A stretch of DNA of 64,000 nucleotides from contig JAMZNZ010000002.1 in the NCBI GenBank assembly GCA_024178355.1, positions 911,501 through 975,500 of the forward strand. Reading direction: 5' to 3'. Below the pieces are notes generated by a model. The model was not told the origin of the DNA. It searched no databases and was given only the letters and a program-made list of their open reading frames with translations. Made by a program: the position numbers and the translations under genes. The stretch's first letter is position 1. Each line of letters opens with the position of its first letter. This stretch comes from Maricaulaceae bacterium EIL42A08 (GTDB lineage: Bacteria; Pseudomonadota; Alphaproteobacteria; Caulobacterales; Maricaulaceae). This document shows positions 51,679 through 60,689 of the stretch, piece by piece.

Positions 51679-52739
51679 TGGCACAATCGGGCACGCTGAC
51701 CGTCTCCAATGCCTCTATCGCGTACGGCAAGGACAAGTCGGCCGTGGACGGTGTGGATCTGTCGCTCAGCTGCGGCACGGTAACGGCTCTGCTCGGTCCG
51801 TCCGGATCCGGCAAGTCAACACTTCTCAGGGCCATTGCCGGCCTCGAAGCGCTTGATGGCGGAGAGATTGGTTTTGCCGGGGAGGTCTGGTCTGAGACTG
51901 GCCAGCACAAGCCGCCGGAGGCCCGGCGTTGCGGCGTGGTGTTTCAGGACTATGCGCTCTTTCCTAACCTCAACGCGCTGGACAATGTCAGCTTCGGTCT
52001 CAACCGCCTGCCACGCCCTGAGCGCCGTAAGCGCGCGCAGCAAGAGCTTGACGGCGTCGAGCTTGGCCACCGCGCCAAAGCCTTCCCGCACGAACTTTCC
52101 GGCGGGGAGCAGCAGCGCGTGGCGCTCGCCCGTGCTCTGGCCACCGACCCGGATGTGATGCTGCTGGATGAGCCCTTCTCAGGGCTGGACCGACGCTTGC
52201 GCAACGAATTGCGAGATACCACCGCTCGGGCTTTGAAGGACAGCGGCGCAGCAACGCTGATCGTCACCCACGACGCGGAAGAAGCGCTGAGCCTTGCCGA
52301 CACCATCGCGCTGATGACTGACGGCAAGATCATTCAGGTGGGCGCGCCGGACACCCTCTATCTGAAGCCGACCTCACTCGCGGCGGCCCGCTTGCTGGGC
52401 GATGTGGAATACTTTGATGGGGACGTGATCGACGGCCACCTGCAAACCCCTTTAGGCGCGTTTGATGCCCGCGCCATCGGCAACGCCACCAAAGCACGCG
52501 CCCTGATCCGCCCTGAGGGCATCGCCGTCGGCGCTGGGAGTTCGGGCGGCGTAGCGGCCACCATTGTGGAGCGTCGCCTGGCAGGCGGGCACGCGCGATT
52601 GTCCTGCGCACTGGAGACCGGGAACGTGGTTCAGGCCCGCGTGGAGCTGACCAATCGCGTCGATGTCGGAGCGCGGGTGCAACTGAGCGTCGACGCGCAC
52701 TTCGTCAGCGTCGTAACCGCCGGATCGGCGGCAAGCTGA
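51678..52739 (+). CDS. Ferric-iron ABC importer, ATPase (FbpC type)
   Basis: 353 residues. Walker [12 protein letters not shown]-loop [15 protein letters not shown], signature [15 protein letters not shown], Walker [13 protein letters not shown], switch His in VTHDAEEAL, and a C-terminal TOBE-like domain from about residue 255. Energises the iron permease. Its last 35 bases overlap the convergent ABC-F gene. Confidence 0.93.
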   Translation: MAQSGTLTVSNASIAYGKDKSAVDGVDLSLSCGTVTALLGPSGSGKSTLLRAIAGLEALDGGEIGFAGEVWSETGQHKPPEARRCGVVFQDYALFPNLNALDNVSFGLNRLPRPERRKRAQQELDGVELGHRAKAFPHELSGGEQQRVALARALATDPDVMLLDEPFSGLDRRLRNELRDTTARALKDSGAATLIVTHDAEEALSLADTIALMTDGKIIQVGAPDTLYLKPTSLAAARLLGDVEYFDGDVIDGHLQTPLGAFDARAIGNATKARALIRPEGIAVGAGSSGGVAATIVERRLAGGHARLSCALETGNVVQARVELTNRVDVGARVQLSVDAHFVSVVTAGSAAS

Positions 52740-54303
52740 TCCGTCGTTCAATCCCGATTTGATTGAGGAACTCCGTGTCATGGCTGACCGCGAGCACTGT
52801 TCCTCTGTAATCGCGTAACGCCGCTTCAAGGGCACTCAGCGCATCAAGATCGAGGTGGTTTGTCGGCTCGTCGAGAAGCAAAAGGGATGGTGGCTCGCCG
52901 CCTAGCGCACCGGCCAAACCAACCCGCAATCGCTCCCCTCCGCTCAGCACCGAAACCGGCTTCTCAGCGGCCTTTGCCCTGAGATCAAATTGAGCAAGCG
53001 CCGCGTAGGCCGCATTGACCGACAGAGCTGGATAGCGATGGCGTAGCGCCTCAGCGGCGGTCAACTCCGGTGAAAGGTCGGAGACCATCTGATCCAGCCG
53101 CGCAATCCGACCGTTGGACCGGACAACCCGGCCAGCTTGCGCATCGATCAGGCCAACTGCGAGCTTTAAAACGGTTGTCTTGCCGCTACCATTCGGCCCA
53201 GTCAGTGCGACGCGGTCACCACCGCTCAGGGCAAAGGAAAGGTCCTCGACGACTCTTTCGGAACCATAGCCAAAGCTGACACTTTCAAAGGCTAGCTCGG
53301 TGCGTCCCTGAAGCGCGGTTGCACCAGGGGCCTTCACGTTGAGTTTGGGGCGATGAGTGCGGGCAAGGTCAGCCTCTTTCACCGCGCTTTCAGCCGCTCC
53401 TGACCGCCGGGAGGCCTCTCCGGAAATGCGAGAGACGGTCGCTTCGCTGCGCGACTTCATGGCATCAAGCAAGGACTTGGCATTGCTGCCATCTCGCCTG
53501 AGTGCTTTACCGGTTCGCGCTCGACGGGCCAGTCGCGCTTTGGCTTCAGCCTCGGCCCTGCGTGTCGCCTTGAGGTGGGCTTCAGCGCGTTCAAAGGCCA
53601 GTTCGGCCCGCTCTTCGCGCGCGGCTTTCTCGGCTAGGTAGTTTGAGCCGTTACCGCCAAAGAAGCTCCAGCTCCCCTGCTCAAGGGCCAGAATGCAATC
53701 AACGCGCTCAAGAAGCGCACGGTCATGGCTCGCCACCAAAATGCCGCCCGGCCAATCTGCTAGCATGGCGTAAACCGCGTCTCGGCCTTCCCCGTCCAGA
53801 TTATTGGTCGGCTCGTCCATCAGCAGGAATTCCGGACGCTCCAGCCATGCTGACGCCAGAACCACACGCGCTCGCTGACCGCCGGACAATGTGTTGAGCG
53901 GACGATCAAGCTCCAGCCCTGAAAGCCCCATGCGCGCAAGCGCGGCCTCGGCGTCAACGGGGAGCGTCCAGCGAGCGATATCAAAGTCCGGCTCGTTAGC
54001 CAGCCCCTCGGTTATGCGCGTAAGGCGTTCAAGGTCTTCGGCGATGCCCAGCCCTTCAGCCACGCAGCCATCGATATCGCGGCCTACCTGCTCCAGAAGC
54101 AGACGGTGCCCGTCACAGGTGACCTGACCCGTAGTCGGCAGGCGCCTGCCGGCGAGAACTTGCAGCAGCGAAGATTTGCCTGAACCATTAGGACCAACAA
54201 CACCAACGACTTCGCCGCCAAGCGAAAGGTCAAGCTGGTTCCAAAGCAGACGATGATCGGGGGTATGTAAGTAAAGGCCAGTGGCCGTAAGGCGCATAGA
54301 CAT
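52705..54303 (-). CDS. ABC-F family ATPase
   Basis: 532 residues with two ABC domains in one chain and no membrane part. First: GPNGSGKSSL, LSGGQRARVVLASAWL, LLMDEPTNNLD. Second: GPNGSGKTTV, LSGGERLRVGLAGAL, LLLDEPTNHLD. The linker (about residues 225-320) is a charged, Ala/Arg-rich helix pair. ABC-F proteins act on ribosomes, in translation rescue or antibiotic protection; the subtype is not clear here. Start has GGAG seven bases upstream. Confidence 0.93.
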   Translation of the reverse strand: MSMRLTATGLYLHTPDHRLLWNQLDLSLGGEVVGVVGPNGSGKSSLLQVLAGRRLPTTGQVTCDGHRLLLEQVGRDIDGCVAEGLGIAEDLERLTRITEGLANEPDFDIARWTLPVDAEAALARMGLSGLELDRPLNTLSGGQRARVVLASAWLERPEFLLMDEPTNNLDGEGRDAVYAMLADWPGGILVASHDRALLERVDCILALEQGSWSFFGGNGSNYLAEKAAREERAELAFERAEAHLKATRRAEAEAKARLARRARTGKALRRDGSNAKSLLDAMKSRSEATVSRISGEASRRSGAAESAVKEADLARTHRPKLNVKAPGATALQGRTELAFESVSFGYGSERVVEDLSFALSGGDRVALTGPNGSGKTTVLKLAVGLIDAQAGRVVRSNGRIARLDQMVSDLSPELTAAEALRHRYPALSVNAAYAALAQFDLRAKAAEKPVSVLSGGERLRVGLAGALGGEPPSLLLLDEPTNHLDLDALSALEAALRDYRGTVLAVSHDTEFLNQIGIERRISLPPIRRLRR

Positions 54304-54383
54304 GCAGAAGCTCCAGATCCGAGAACGCTACAGGCGAAACGGGGTCTAGAACTTCATTGGCCTTACTCCATAAACGAGAACGA

Positions 54384-54401
54384 CGGCATCCATAGATGCC
54401 G
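54384..54401 (-). terminator. Possible weak terminator after the dehydrogenase gene
   Basis: A perfect 7-bp stem CGGCATC / GATGCCG with a 4-base loop, followed leftward only by TCGTTCTCGTTT, so the T-run is broken. It lies in the 132-bp gap between the dehydrogenase and ABC-F genes. Confidence 0.4.
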
Positions 54402-54435
54402 CCGCGCTCTGTGACAACTTAAATTCAGGTCAGGC

Positions 54436-55497
54436 TTATGCGGCCTGTTTCATCTCAGCAGCTTCGGCCAGGCGGCGACGCGCGATCTCGTCGGTAACTT
54501 CATTGACCGGACGGCCTTCATTTTCAGCCTTGTCGAAGACTTCCAGCAGGGTCGCCTTCAAGGTCACGAGCTTGCCTTCAACCCACTTGGCGTCGAACTG
54601 AGGCTCGATATCGCCCATGGTGTTGATGATGCCGCCAGCATTGATGACGTAGTCCGGCGCATAGAGGATGCCGCGCTTTTGCAGCTCAGCGCCCATGTCT
54701 GGCGTTTTCAGCTGATTATTGGCCGCACCGGCAACCACTTTCACCTTCAAGCGATCAATCGTGTCAGGGTTGATGATGCCGCCCAGCGCACACGGCGTGA
54801 AGATGTCAGCTTCAACTTCGTAAATGGCGTTGAGGTCTTCGATGACCGTCGCTCCGGTTTCAGCTGCGAGCGCCTTCAGCGCATCCTCACGGATATCCGA
54901 CAGAAAGAGCTCTGCACCCGCACCGGCGAGGCGACGCACAAGCGCGCTACCAACGTGACCGGTTGCGCCCTGAACGGCAATCTTCACACCTGACAGCGAA
55001 GACTTGCCCAGGCCACGTTCCGCGCTCGCCTGGATGCCCATGAACACACCCTTGGCCGTGGTCGGAGACGGGTCGCCCGTGCCGCCATCAAGGCCGACCA
55101 CATAGTCTGTGTGGCGCTTGGCAATCATGATGTCTTCTGGTGAGACGCCCACGTCTTCAGCCGACATATACTCGCCATTCAGCGCCTGGAGTGCGCGGCC
55201 GAAGGCTTCAAACAGTGCGGTCCGGTCGAAATTTCCTTCCGGCTTCATGATCACGCTTTTGCCGCCGCCAATAGGCAGGTCAGCCATGACATTCTTGTAG
55301 CTCATCCCCTGGGACAGGCGCAGCGCGTCGGTCAGCGCGTCCGCCGAGTTGTCATAGGTCCACAGGCGACACCCACCGACCGCCGGGCCGCGCGCCGTGG
55401 AGTGCACCGCGAGGATGGCTTTCAGTCCGCTCTGCGCATCCGACGCAAAGAGGATTTTTTCGTGATTGTCGAATTCGGGATGATCGTAGACGCTCAT
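54436..55497 (-). CDS. Leucine dehydrogenase-like (Glu/Leu/Phe/Val dehydrogenase family)
   Basis: 353 residues. Catalytic-site GMSYKNVMADLPIGGGKSVI with the substrate and catalytic lysines, GEYMSAEDVGV, and the Rossmann motif VQGATGHVGSALVRRL. It deaminates branched-chain or aromatic amino acids with NAD. Length fits leucine/phenylalanine dehydrogenases rather than glutamate dehydrogenase. Confidence 0.9.
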   Translation of the reverse strand: MSVYDHPEFDNHEKILFASDAQSGLKAILAVHSTARGPAVGGCRLWTYDNSADALTDALRLSQGMSYKNVMADLPIGGGKSVIMKPEGNFDRTALFEAFGRALQALNGEYMSAEDVGVSPEDIMIAKRHTDYVVGLDGGTGDPSPTTAKGVFMGIQASAERGLGKSSLSGVKIAVQGATGHVGSALVRRLAGAGAELFLSDIREDALKALAAETGATVIEDLNAIYEVEADIFTPCALGGIINPDTIDRLKVKVVAGAANNQLKTPDMGAELQKRGILYAPDYVINAGGIINTMGDIEPQFDAKWVEGKLVTLKATLLEVFDKAENEGRPVNEVTDEIARRRLAEAAEMKQAA

Positions 55498-55678
55498 GGG
55501 CGGGGAGTCCTTGCTGCAAGCGACGTCTTGTAACGGCGAGCCGTTGGCTGAGCCGTCTCACCTCCAGCCACTGTGCGGGCCAGTTGGCGAGCCGGGCGCG
55601 GCTTTCGCCAGCGCGCGGCGGGAATACCCCCACACACCAAAGGGCGCAAGCCTCAGAATCCGTACATTAAATTAATGC

Positions 55679-56278
55679 TCATATGACCTTGCGCAGCAGC
55701 ATCCGAACTCGCGCCTGCAGCATCGGCAAAACCTCGCCTTCAAACCACGAGTTACGCTTCAGCCAGGCGTTGTTGCGCCAGCTGGGATGCGGCAACGCAG
55801 CATATGTGGGCAGATGGTCGCGCCACCGTTGAACCGTCGCGGTCAGCGTCTTTTCTGCGCGGTCTTTCAGATGCCATTTCTGGGCATACATCCCGATCGG
55901 GAGAGTCAGCTGAACGTTTGGCAGCGCTTCACCACAGCGTTCCTGCCAGCGCGGTGCACATTCGCGGCGTGGGGGCTTGTCCCCACCCTTGGCATCAAGA
56001 CCGGGAAAGCAAAAGCCCATGGGCGTTATCGCAAACAGGCGCTCGTCATAAAACTCCGCCTCGCTGACCCCGAGCCAGTCGCGAAGACGGTCACCGCTGG
56101 GGTCCGTAAAGGGCCTGCCGGAGGCCTGAACACGGGTCCCCGGTGCCTGTCCGATAATACGTATCACGGCATGTTCGCTGCCGGTCAGAACCGGACGTAC
56201 TGGGTGATCAAGATGGGGCTGGCACACCGTACAGGCGCGCGCCTCGCTAGCAACGACCTGAAACCGATCACCGGTCAC
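55679..56278 (-). CDS. Uracil-DNA glycosylase superfamily protein
   Basis: 199 residues. Paired cysteines near the start (ARACTVCQPH) and the active-site region IIGQAPGTRVQASGRPFTDP fit the iron-sulfur-type UDG group; LPHPSWRNNAW is the distal motif. It likely removes uracil or a related base from DNA, but the canonical residues vary, so substrate is unsure. It overlaps the DUF3253 gene by four bases. Confidence 0.88.
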   Translation of the reverse strand: MTGDRFQVVASEARACTVCQPHLDHPVRPVLTGSEHAVIRIIGQAPGTRVQASGRPFTDPSGDRLRDWLGVSEAEFYDERLFAITPMGFCFPGLDAKGGDKPPRRECAPRWQERCGEALPNVQLTLPIGMYAQKWHLKDRAEKTLTATVQRWRDHLPTYAALPHPSWRNNAWLKRNSWFEGEVLPMLQARVRMLLRKVI

Positions 56279-56529
56279 TCACTGCTCTCAGGCAGCGCGA
56301 GCCGGTAAACGCCCTTGAAGTTTTCAGGGTCAACGGGCTTGCCCTTGCGCAGGATGACAATCTGCCCCTGACGGGCCAGATGAACCGCCGCATTGCGCAC
56401 ATGGCGCATGTGATCATTCCAGCTTTCCGGGAAGGCCTCGCGGGCTGCCTCGGACGGGCAGATGCTTTTACCTGCGCCCCGTGCCTCGACGAGGGCGAGA
56501 ATCGCGGCTTCGATACGATCTTCACTCAT
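56275..56529 (-). CDS. DUF3253 domain protein
   Basis: 84 residues matching DUF3253 throughout (ILALVEARGAGKSICPSEAA, ARQGQIVILRKGKPVDPENF), a small winged-helix-like domain of unknown role. It overlaps the glycosylase gene and is probably translated with it. Confidence 0.88.
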   Translation of the reverse strand: MSEDRIEAAILALVEARGAGKSICPSEAAREAFPESWNDHMRHVRNAAVHLARQGQIVILRKGKPVDPENFKGVYRLALPESSE

Positions 56530-56552
56530 GAACTGATGAAGTAGCCTCTTCC

Positions 56553-57275
56553 ATGCGCCGTGACCACCGCCCTTACTGGATGCACCGTCTCTGGGAAGAC
56601 TTCGAGAACGCCTGGACGCGGCGTTTTCTCGCGTCCCACTTTGAAGCCCTAGGTGATCACGCCAAGGTCGTGCGCCCGTGGAATGTCGAAGTGTTTGGGC
56701 CGAATGTGCGCGCTGGCCATGCCATCCACATCGTCAGCCGCCGCGATCAGCCGGTCAGCTTTACCGTCTGGTCCCCCAAGGACGCACCGGGTGAAATCAC
56801 CATAGGCGACTGCTGCTTCTTTGCCGGCGGCGTCAGGCTTCTGGCAGCCGGCTCCATTACCATTGGTGACGGGGCCCTGTTTGCAAAAAACACGACGATC
56901 TCCGACAGCGACTGGCATGATCTCTACGATCGGATCGACCCTCGCCCGGCCCACAAACCGGTCGTGCTGGGGCGCAATGTCTGGGTCGGCGACGGAGCCT
57001 TTATCGGCAAAGGCGTGACCATAGGCGACAATGCCGTCATCGCCGCGCGCAGCGTGGTGACAAGGGACGTGCCAGCGAACACGGTTGTGGCGGGCAGCCC
57101 GGCAAGCGTGGTGAAGCAGCTTGATCCTGACGGGCCGTTTAAAACCCGGATGGAGATGCTGGGCGATCCAGAAGGCCTCAATAGCTTTATGGAAGCCGCC
57201 TACGCTGAAGCGCTTAAGGGCAACTCGACGCTGGGCTGGTTGAGAACCAAATTCTTCCCGCGTCGCACAGACTAG
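56553..57275 (+). CDS. Hexapeptide acyltransferase-like protein
   Basis: 240 residues with a left-handed beta-helix: ITIGDCCFFAGGVRLLAAGS, then GRNVWVGDGAFIGKGVTIGD and SVVTRDVPANTVVAGSPA, the usual end of sugar O-acetyltransferases. Substrate unknown; a polysaccharide role is possible. Diverges from the DUF3253 gene. Confidence 0.88.
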   Translation: MRRDHRPYWMHRLWEDFENAWTRRFLASHFEALGDHAKVVRPWNVEVFGPNVRAGHAIHIVSRRDQPVSFTVWSPKDAPGEITIGDCCFFAGGVRLLAAGSITIGDGALFAKNTTISDSDWHDLYDRIDPRPAHKPVVLGRNVWVGDGAFIGKGVTIGDNAVIAARSVVTRDVPANTVVAGSPASVVKQLDPDGPFKTRMEMLGDPEGLNSFMEAAYAEALKGNSTLGWLRTKFFPRRTD

Positions 57276-57315
57276 CCCTTGTCAGGCAAAGCCCGCACGG
57301 CTACCTCCGGCAACC

Positions 57316-57510
57316 ATGAACGCGCCCATCTGGTCTCCTTGCAAGAAAATCTGCGTCGTCGACCCGAACCAGTCGATGTGTGTGGGATGCTTCCGCACGC
57401 TTGATGAGCTGGGACGCTGGACGCTGATGAGCCACGAGGAGCGCCTCGCCATCAAGGCAGAGCTGAAAGAGCGTGAAGCGGCTTATCGCGCTGCGAACGG
57501 TAAGCCCTAA
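57316..57510 (+). CDS. DUF1289 small cysteine protein
   Basis: 64 residues. SPCKKICVVDPNQSMCVGCF holds the four family cysteines, likely for an iron-sulfur cluster or zinc, and GRTLDE-type helices follow. Function unknown. Its stop codon interlocks with that of the convergent TauE gene in CTAA at 57507-57510. Confidence 0.93.
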   Translation: MNAPIWSPCKKICVVDPNQSMCVGCFRTLDELGRWTLMSHEERLAIKAELKEREAAYRAANGKP

Positions 57511-58318
57511 CCCCCAAACACCGCCTCGCGGACCATGTTTGTGCCGAGGAAAAACAGCGCGATAGCAAACACCTTGCGCAGGTGGTTGGCGTTAAGCTTG
57601 TGGGCAATGGCTGCGCCAACCGGGGCCAAGAATACCGCTGAACCTGCCAGAATGACGAAGGCGGCCATATTCACATAGCCCACCGAGAACGGTGCAAGCC
57701 CTTCGGCATCAAGTCCTGCAACCATGTATCCAATGGCGCCCGGCAACCCGATCGCGACACCAAACCCCGTTGCGGTGGCGACTGCCTGGTGAATGGTGCG
57801 GCCATAGAAAGTCATCAGGGTTACGCCAAACACGCCTCCACCTATGCCCATCAAGCTGGATAGAAAGCCAATAAAGCTCCCGAGCATGCCCTGTAACGGC
57901 TGCCCTGGCATTTGATCGGCAAGTTTCCAGTCCGGGCGGCCAAAGAAGAACTGTGCCGCCAGCAACACTTCGACCACACCAAACAGGCCAGTGAGCCCGC
58001 GCCCCGGCGTAAAATCAGCGATGGCTGTACCAATCAGCGTGCCAACCACGATCCACGGGGCCCAGCCGCGCAAGATCTTGAAATCAACGGCACCACGCTT
58101 GGCGTGCGCGCTGAGCGATCGCAGGCTGGTGGCGACAATGACCATCAAGGACGTCCCAACGGCCGCGTGCATGGCAAAGTCAGAATAGCCCAACGCATTC
58201 AGGACGTAATACATCGCGGGGACCATAATGATCCCGCCGCCGACGCCAAACATGCCCGCGATCAGACCCGCACCGGCACCAACCGCAAGCAGGGCCGCAA
58301 TGAAAGGAAGATAGTCAA

Positions 58319-58322
<4 letters not shown>
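57507..58322 (-). CDS. TauE/SafE-family membrane permease
   Basis: 271 residues, about eight membrane helices in two repeats; GAGAGLIAGMFGVGGGIIMV and LMGIGGGVFGVTLMT are the paired family motifs. Probably exports sulfite, sulfonates or other organic anions. It overlaps the dusA end by four bases. Confidence 0.93.
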
Positions 58323-59317
<995 letters not shown>

Positions 59318-59434
59318 GGAGCCGGATTTAGGCCGACAGCCCTTTGCACGCAAATACAACGCTCCATTAACCCTGCAATTTAACCCCGTCTTGAAGGCTT
59401 CTGGTGCAATCTTGGCGACCTGAAGGAGCATCTG

Positions 59435-59980
59435 ATGGCCAAAGCGACCTATCACAAGCACCAGCGCGTCTATGTGAAACCCGTGGGAACATGGGCGGCG
59501 ATCGAACGCGTCAAGCCGCAGTGGGTGAAGGATGTAGAGGAGCCGGTGCGGGTCTATTACGACTGTGGTCTTGGACGCGATTTCACTGAAGCCGAGCTGG
59601 CTGTGGAAAGCCAGGAACAAACCGATGCTAGCCAGTGGCGTCTCATGCGAGCGCGCAACAAGTGGCAAACCCCCGAAGAATGTGCGCACCACCCACAGCC
59701 CGGCACCTATCCGGTGGTCGTAACCGATGAACGAGATTGGGGTGGCTGGCGCGTACCGGGCGCAGAGTATGATCGCGATCCCAACAGGATAGAGGCCCAG
59801 GCCCGGCTTGTGGTTCATGCTCCCCGCCTACTGGCGCTTGCCGAAGCCATGGTCCGGATGGGGTCGGAAGATCCAGACGCCAGCCCTGAGCTTGTGGCCG
59901 TCGCTCGCAAGGCCTCTGATCTGGTTCGCGCAATCAAATCAAAGCCAGCTTCGCCGGCAGAGCTTCACGCTGCTGAATGA
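59435..59980 (+). CDS. Hypothetical protein
   Basis: 181 residues; ATG six bases after AAGGAG. Aromatic-rich and charged (ARNKWQTPEECAHHPQ, VVVTDERDWGGWRV), without signal or membrane helices. A C-terminal helix (LARKASDL-like) follows. I recognise no family. Confidence 0.75.
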   Translation: MAKATYHKHQRVYVKPVGTWAAIERVKPQWVKDVEEPVRVYYDCGLGRDFTEAELAVESQEQTDASQWRLMRARNKWQTPEECAHHPQPGTYPVVVTDERDWGGWRVPGAEYDRDPNRIEAQARLVVHAPRLLALAEAMVRMGSEDPDASPELVAVARKASDLVRAIKSKPASPAELHAAE

Positions 59981-60055
59981 CACTCGTGATTAACGCAACG
60001 GCAACTCACCTTTGCCAAACTCTTCGACCGTCGACCCTCTAGCCTGGCGCGTTTC

Positions 60056-60604
60056 ATGGCCTCTCTGTCCAAAGTCAATACGCTCGTCATTGATGACAAC
60101 GCGCATATGATCAATATCGTACGCTCAATGCTATTGGGCTTCGGCATTACAAAGACTTATGAGTCTCGCGACGCTGCCGAAGCCTTTGACATCGTGCGCC
60201 ACGAGCCAATCGACCTGATCATCGTGGACTTCCAGATGCCAATCCTTGACGGGCTGGAATTCACCCAGATGGTGCGCAATGGCGGGGATATCAAAAACCC
60301 CTATGTTCCGATCATTCTGCTTACGGCCCACACGGAGCGCTCGCGCATCATGGCGGCTCGCGATGCCGGCGTCACAGAAATTTGCGCCAAGCCGGTGACG
60401 GCTCACCAGATGTGGACCAAGATCGCGGCCGTAGTGAACAATCCGCGCCCCTTTGTGCGATGCAAGACCTATTTTGGCCCAGACCGACGCCGTAAAGATG
60501 TTGAATTCAAGGGCGAGGACCGTCGCGCGCCGAGTGTTGATCGGGCCAGCAAAACCGCGAGCCCGGACGATGAGCTTGGCGTCGATACTGACACGGCTGC
60601 CTAA
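60056..60604 (+). CDS. Single-receiver response regulator
   Basis: 182 residues. Receiver domain (about 5-125) with acidic pair D13-D14, phosphorylation Asp 58 in LIIVDFQMPILDG, and Lys in CAKPV. A tail of about 55 residues begins RPFVRCKTYFGPDRRR, a motif I recall from other alphaproteobacterial CheY-like proteins. No output domain. A partner of the kinase gene that follows is plausible. Confidence 0.92.
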   Translation: MASLSKVNTLVIDDNAHMINIVRSMLLGFGITKTYESRDAAEAFDIVRHEPIDLIIVDFQMPILDGLEFTQMVRNGGDIKNPYVPIILLTAHTERSRIMAARDAGVTEICAKPVTAHQMWTKIAAVVNNPRPFVRCKTYFGPDRRRKDVEFKGEDRRAPSVDRASKTASPDDELGVDTDTAA

Positions 60605-60689
60605 CCGGCCATTTCATTGAGAAGCCCTGGTTGTCAGCCCGGGTTTCTAAGCTGGACGTTAACGATACAACCACCCTACTCTGGGCCTC

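Noticed and set aside
59364-59384. TTAA...TTAA pair resembling a CtrA site
   Set aside because: The spacer is nine bases, not the seven of the CtrA consensus.
59318-59818. Long upstream extension of the dusA frame
   Set aside because: It overlaps a credible rightward gene with a good ribosome site and adds no family sequence; DusA normally starts near MSKVADLIDRRFS.
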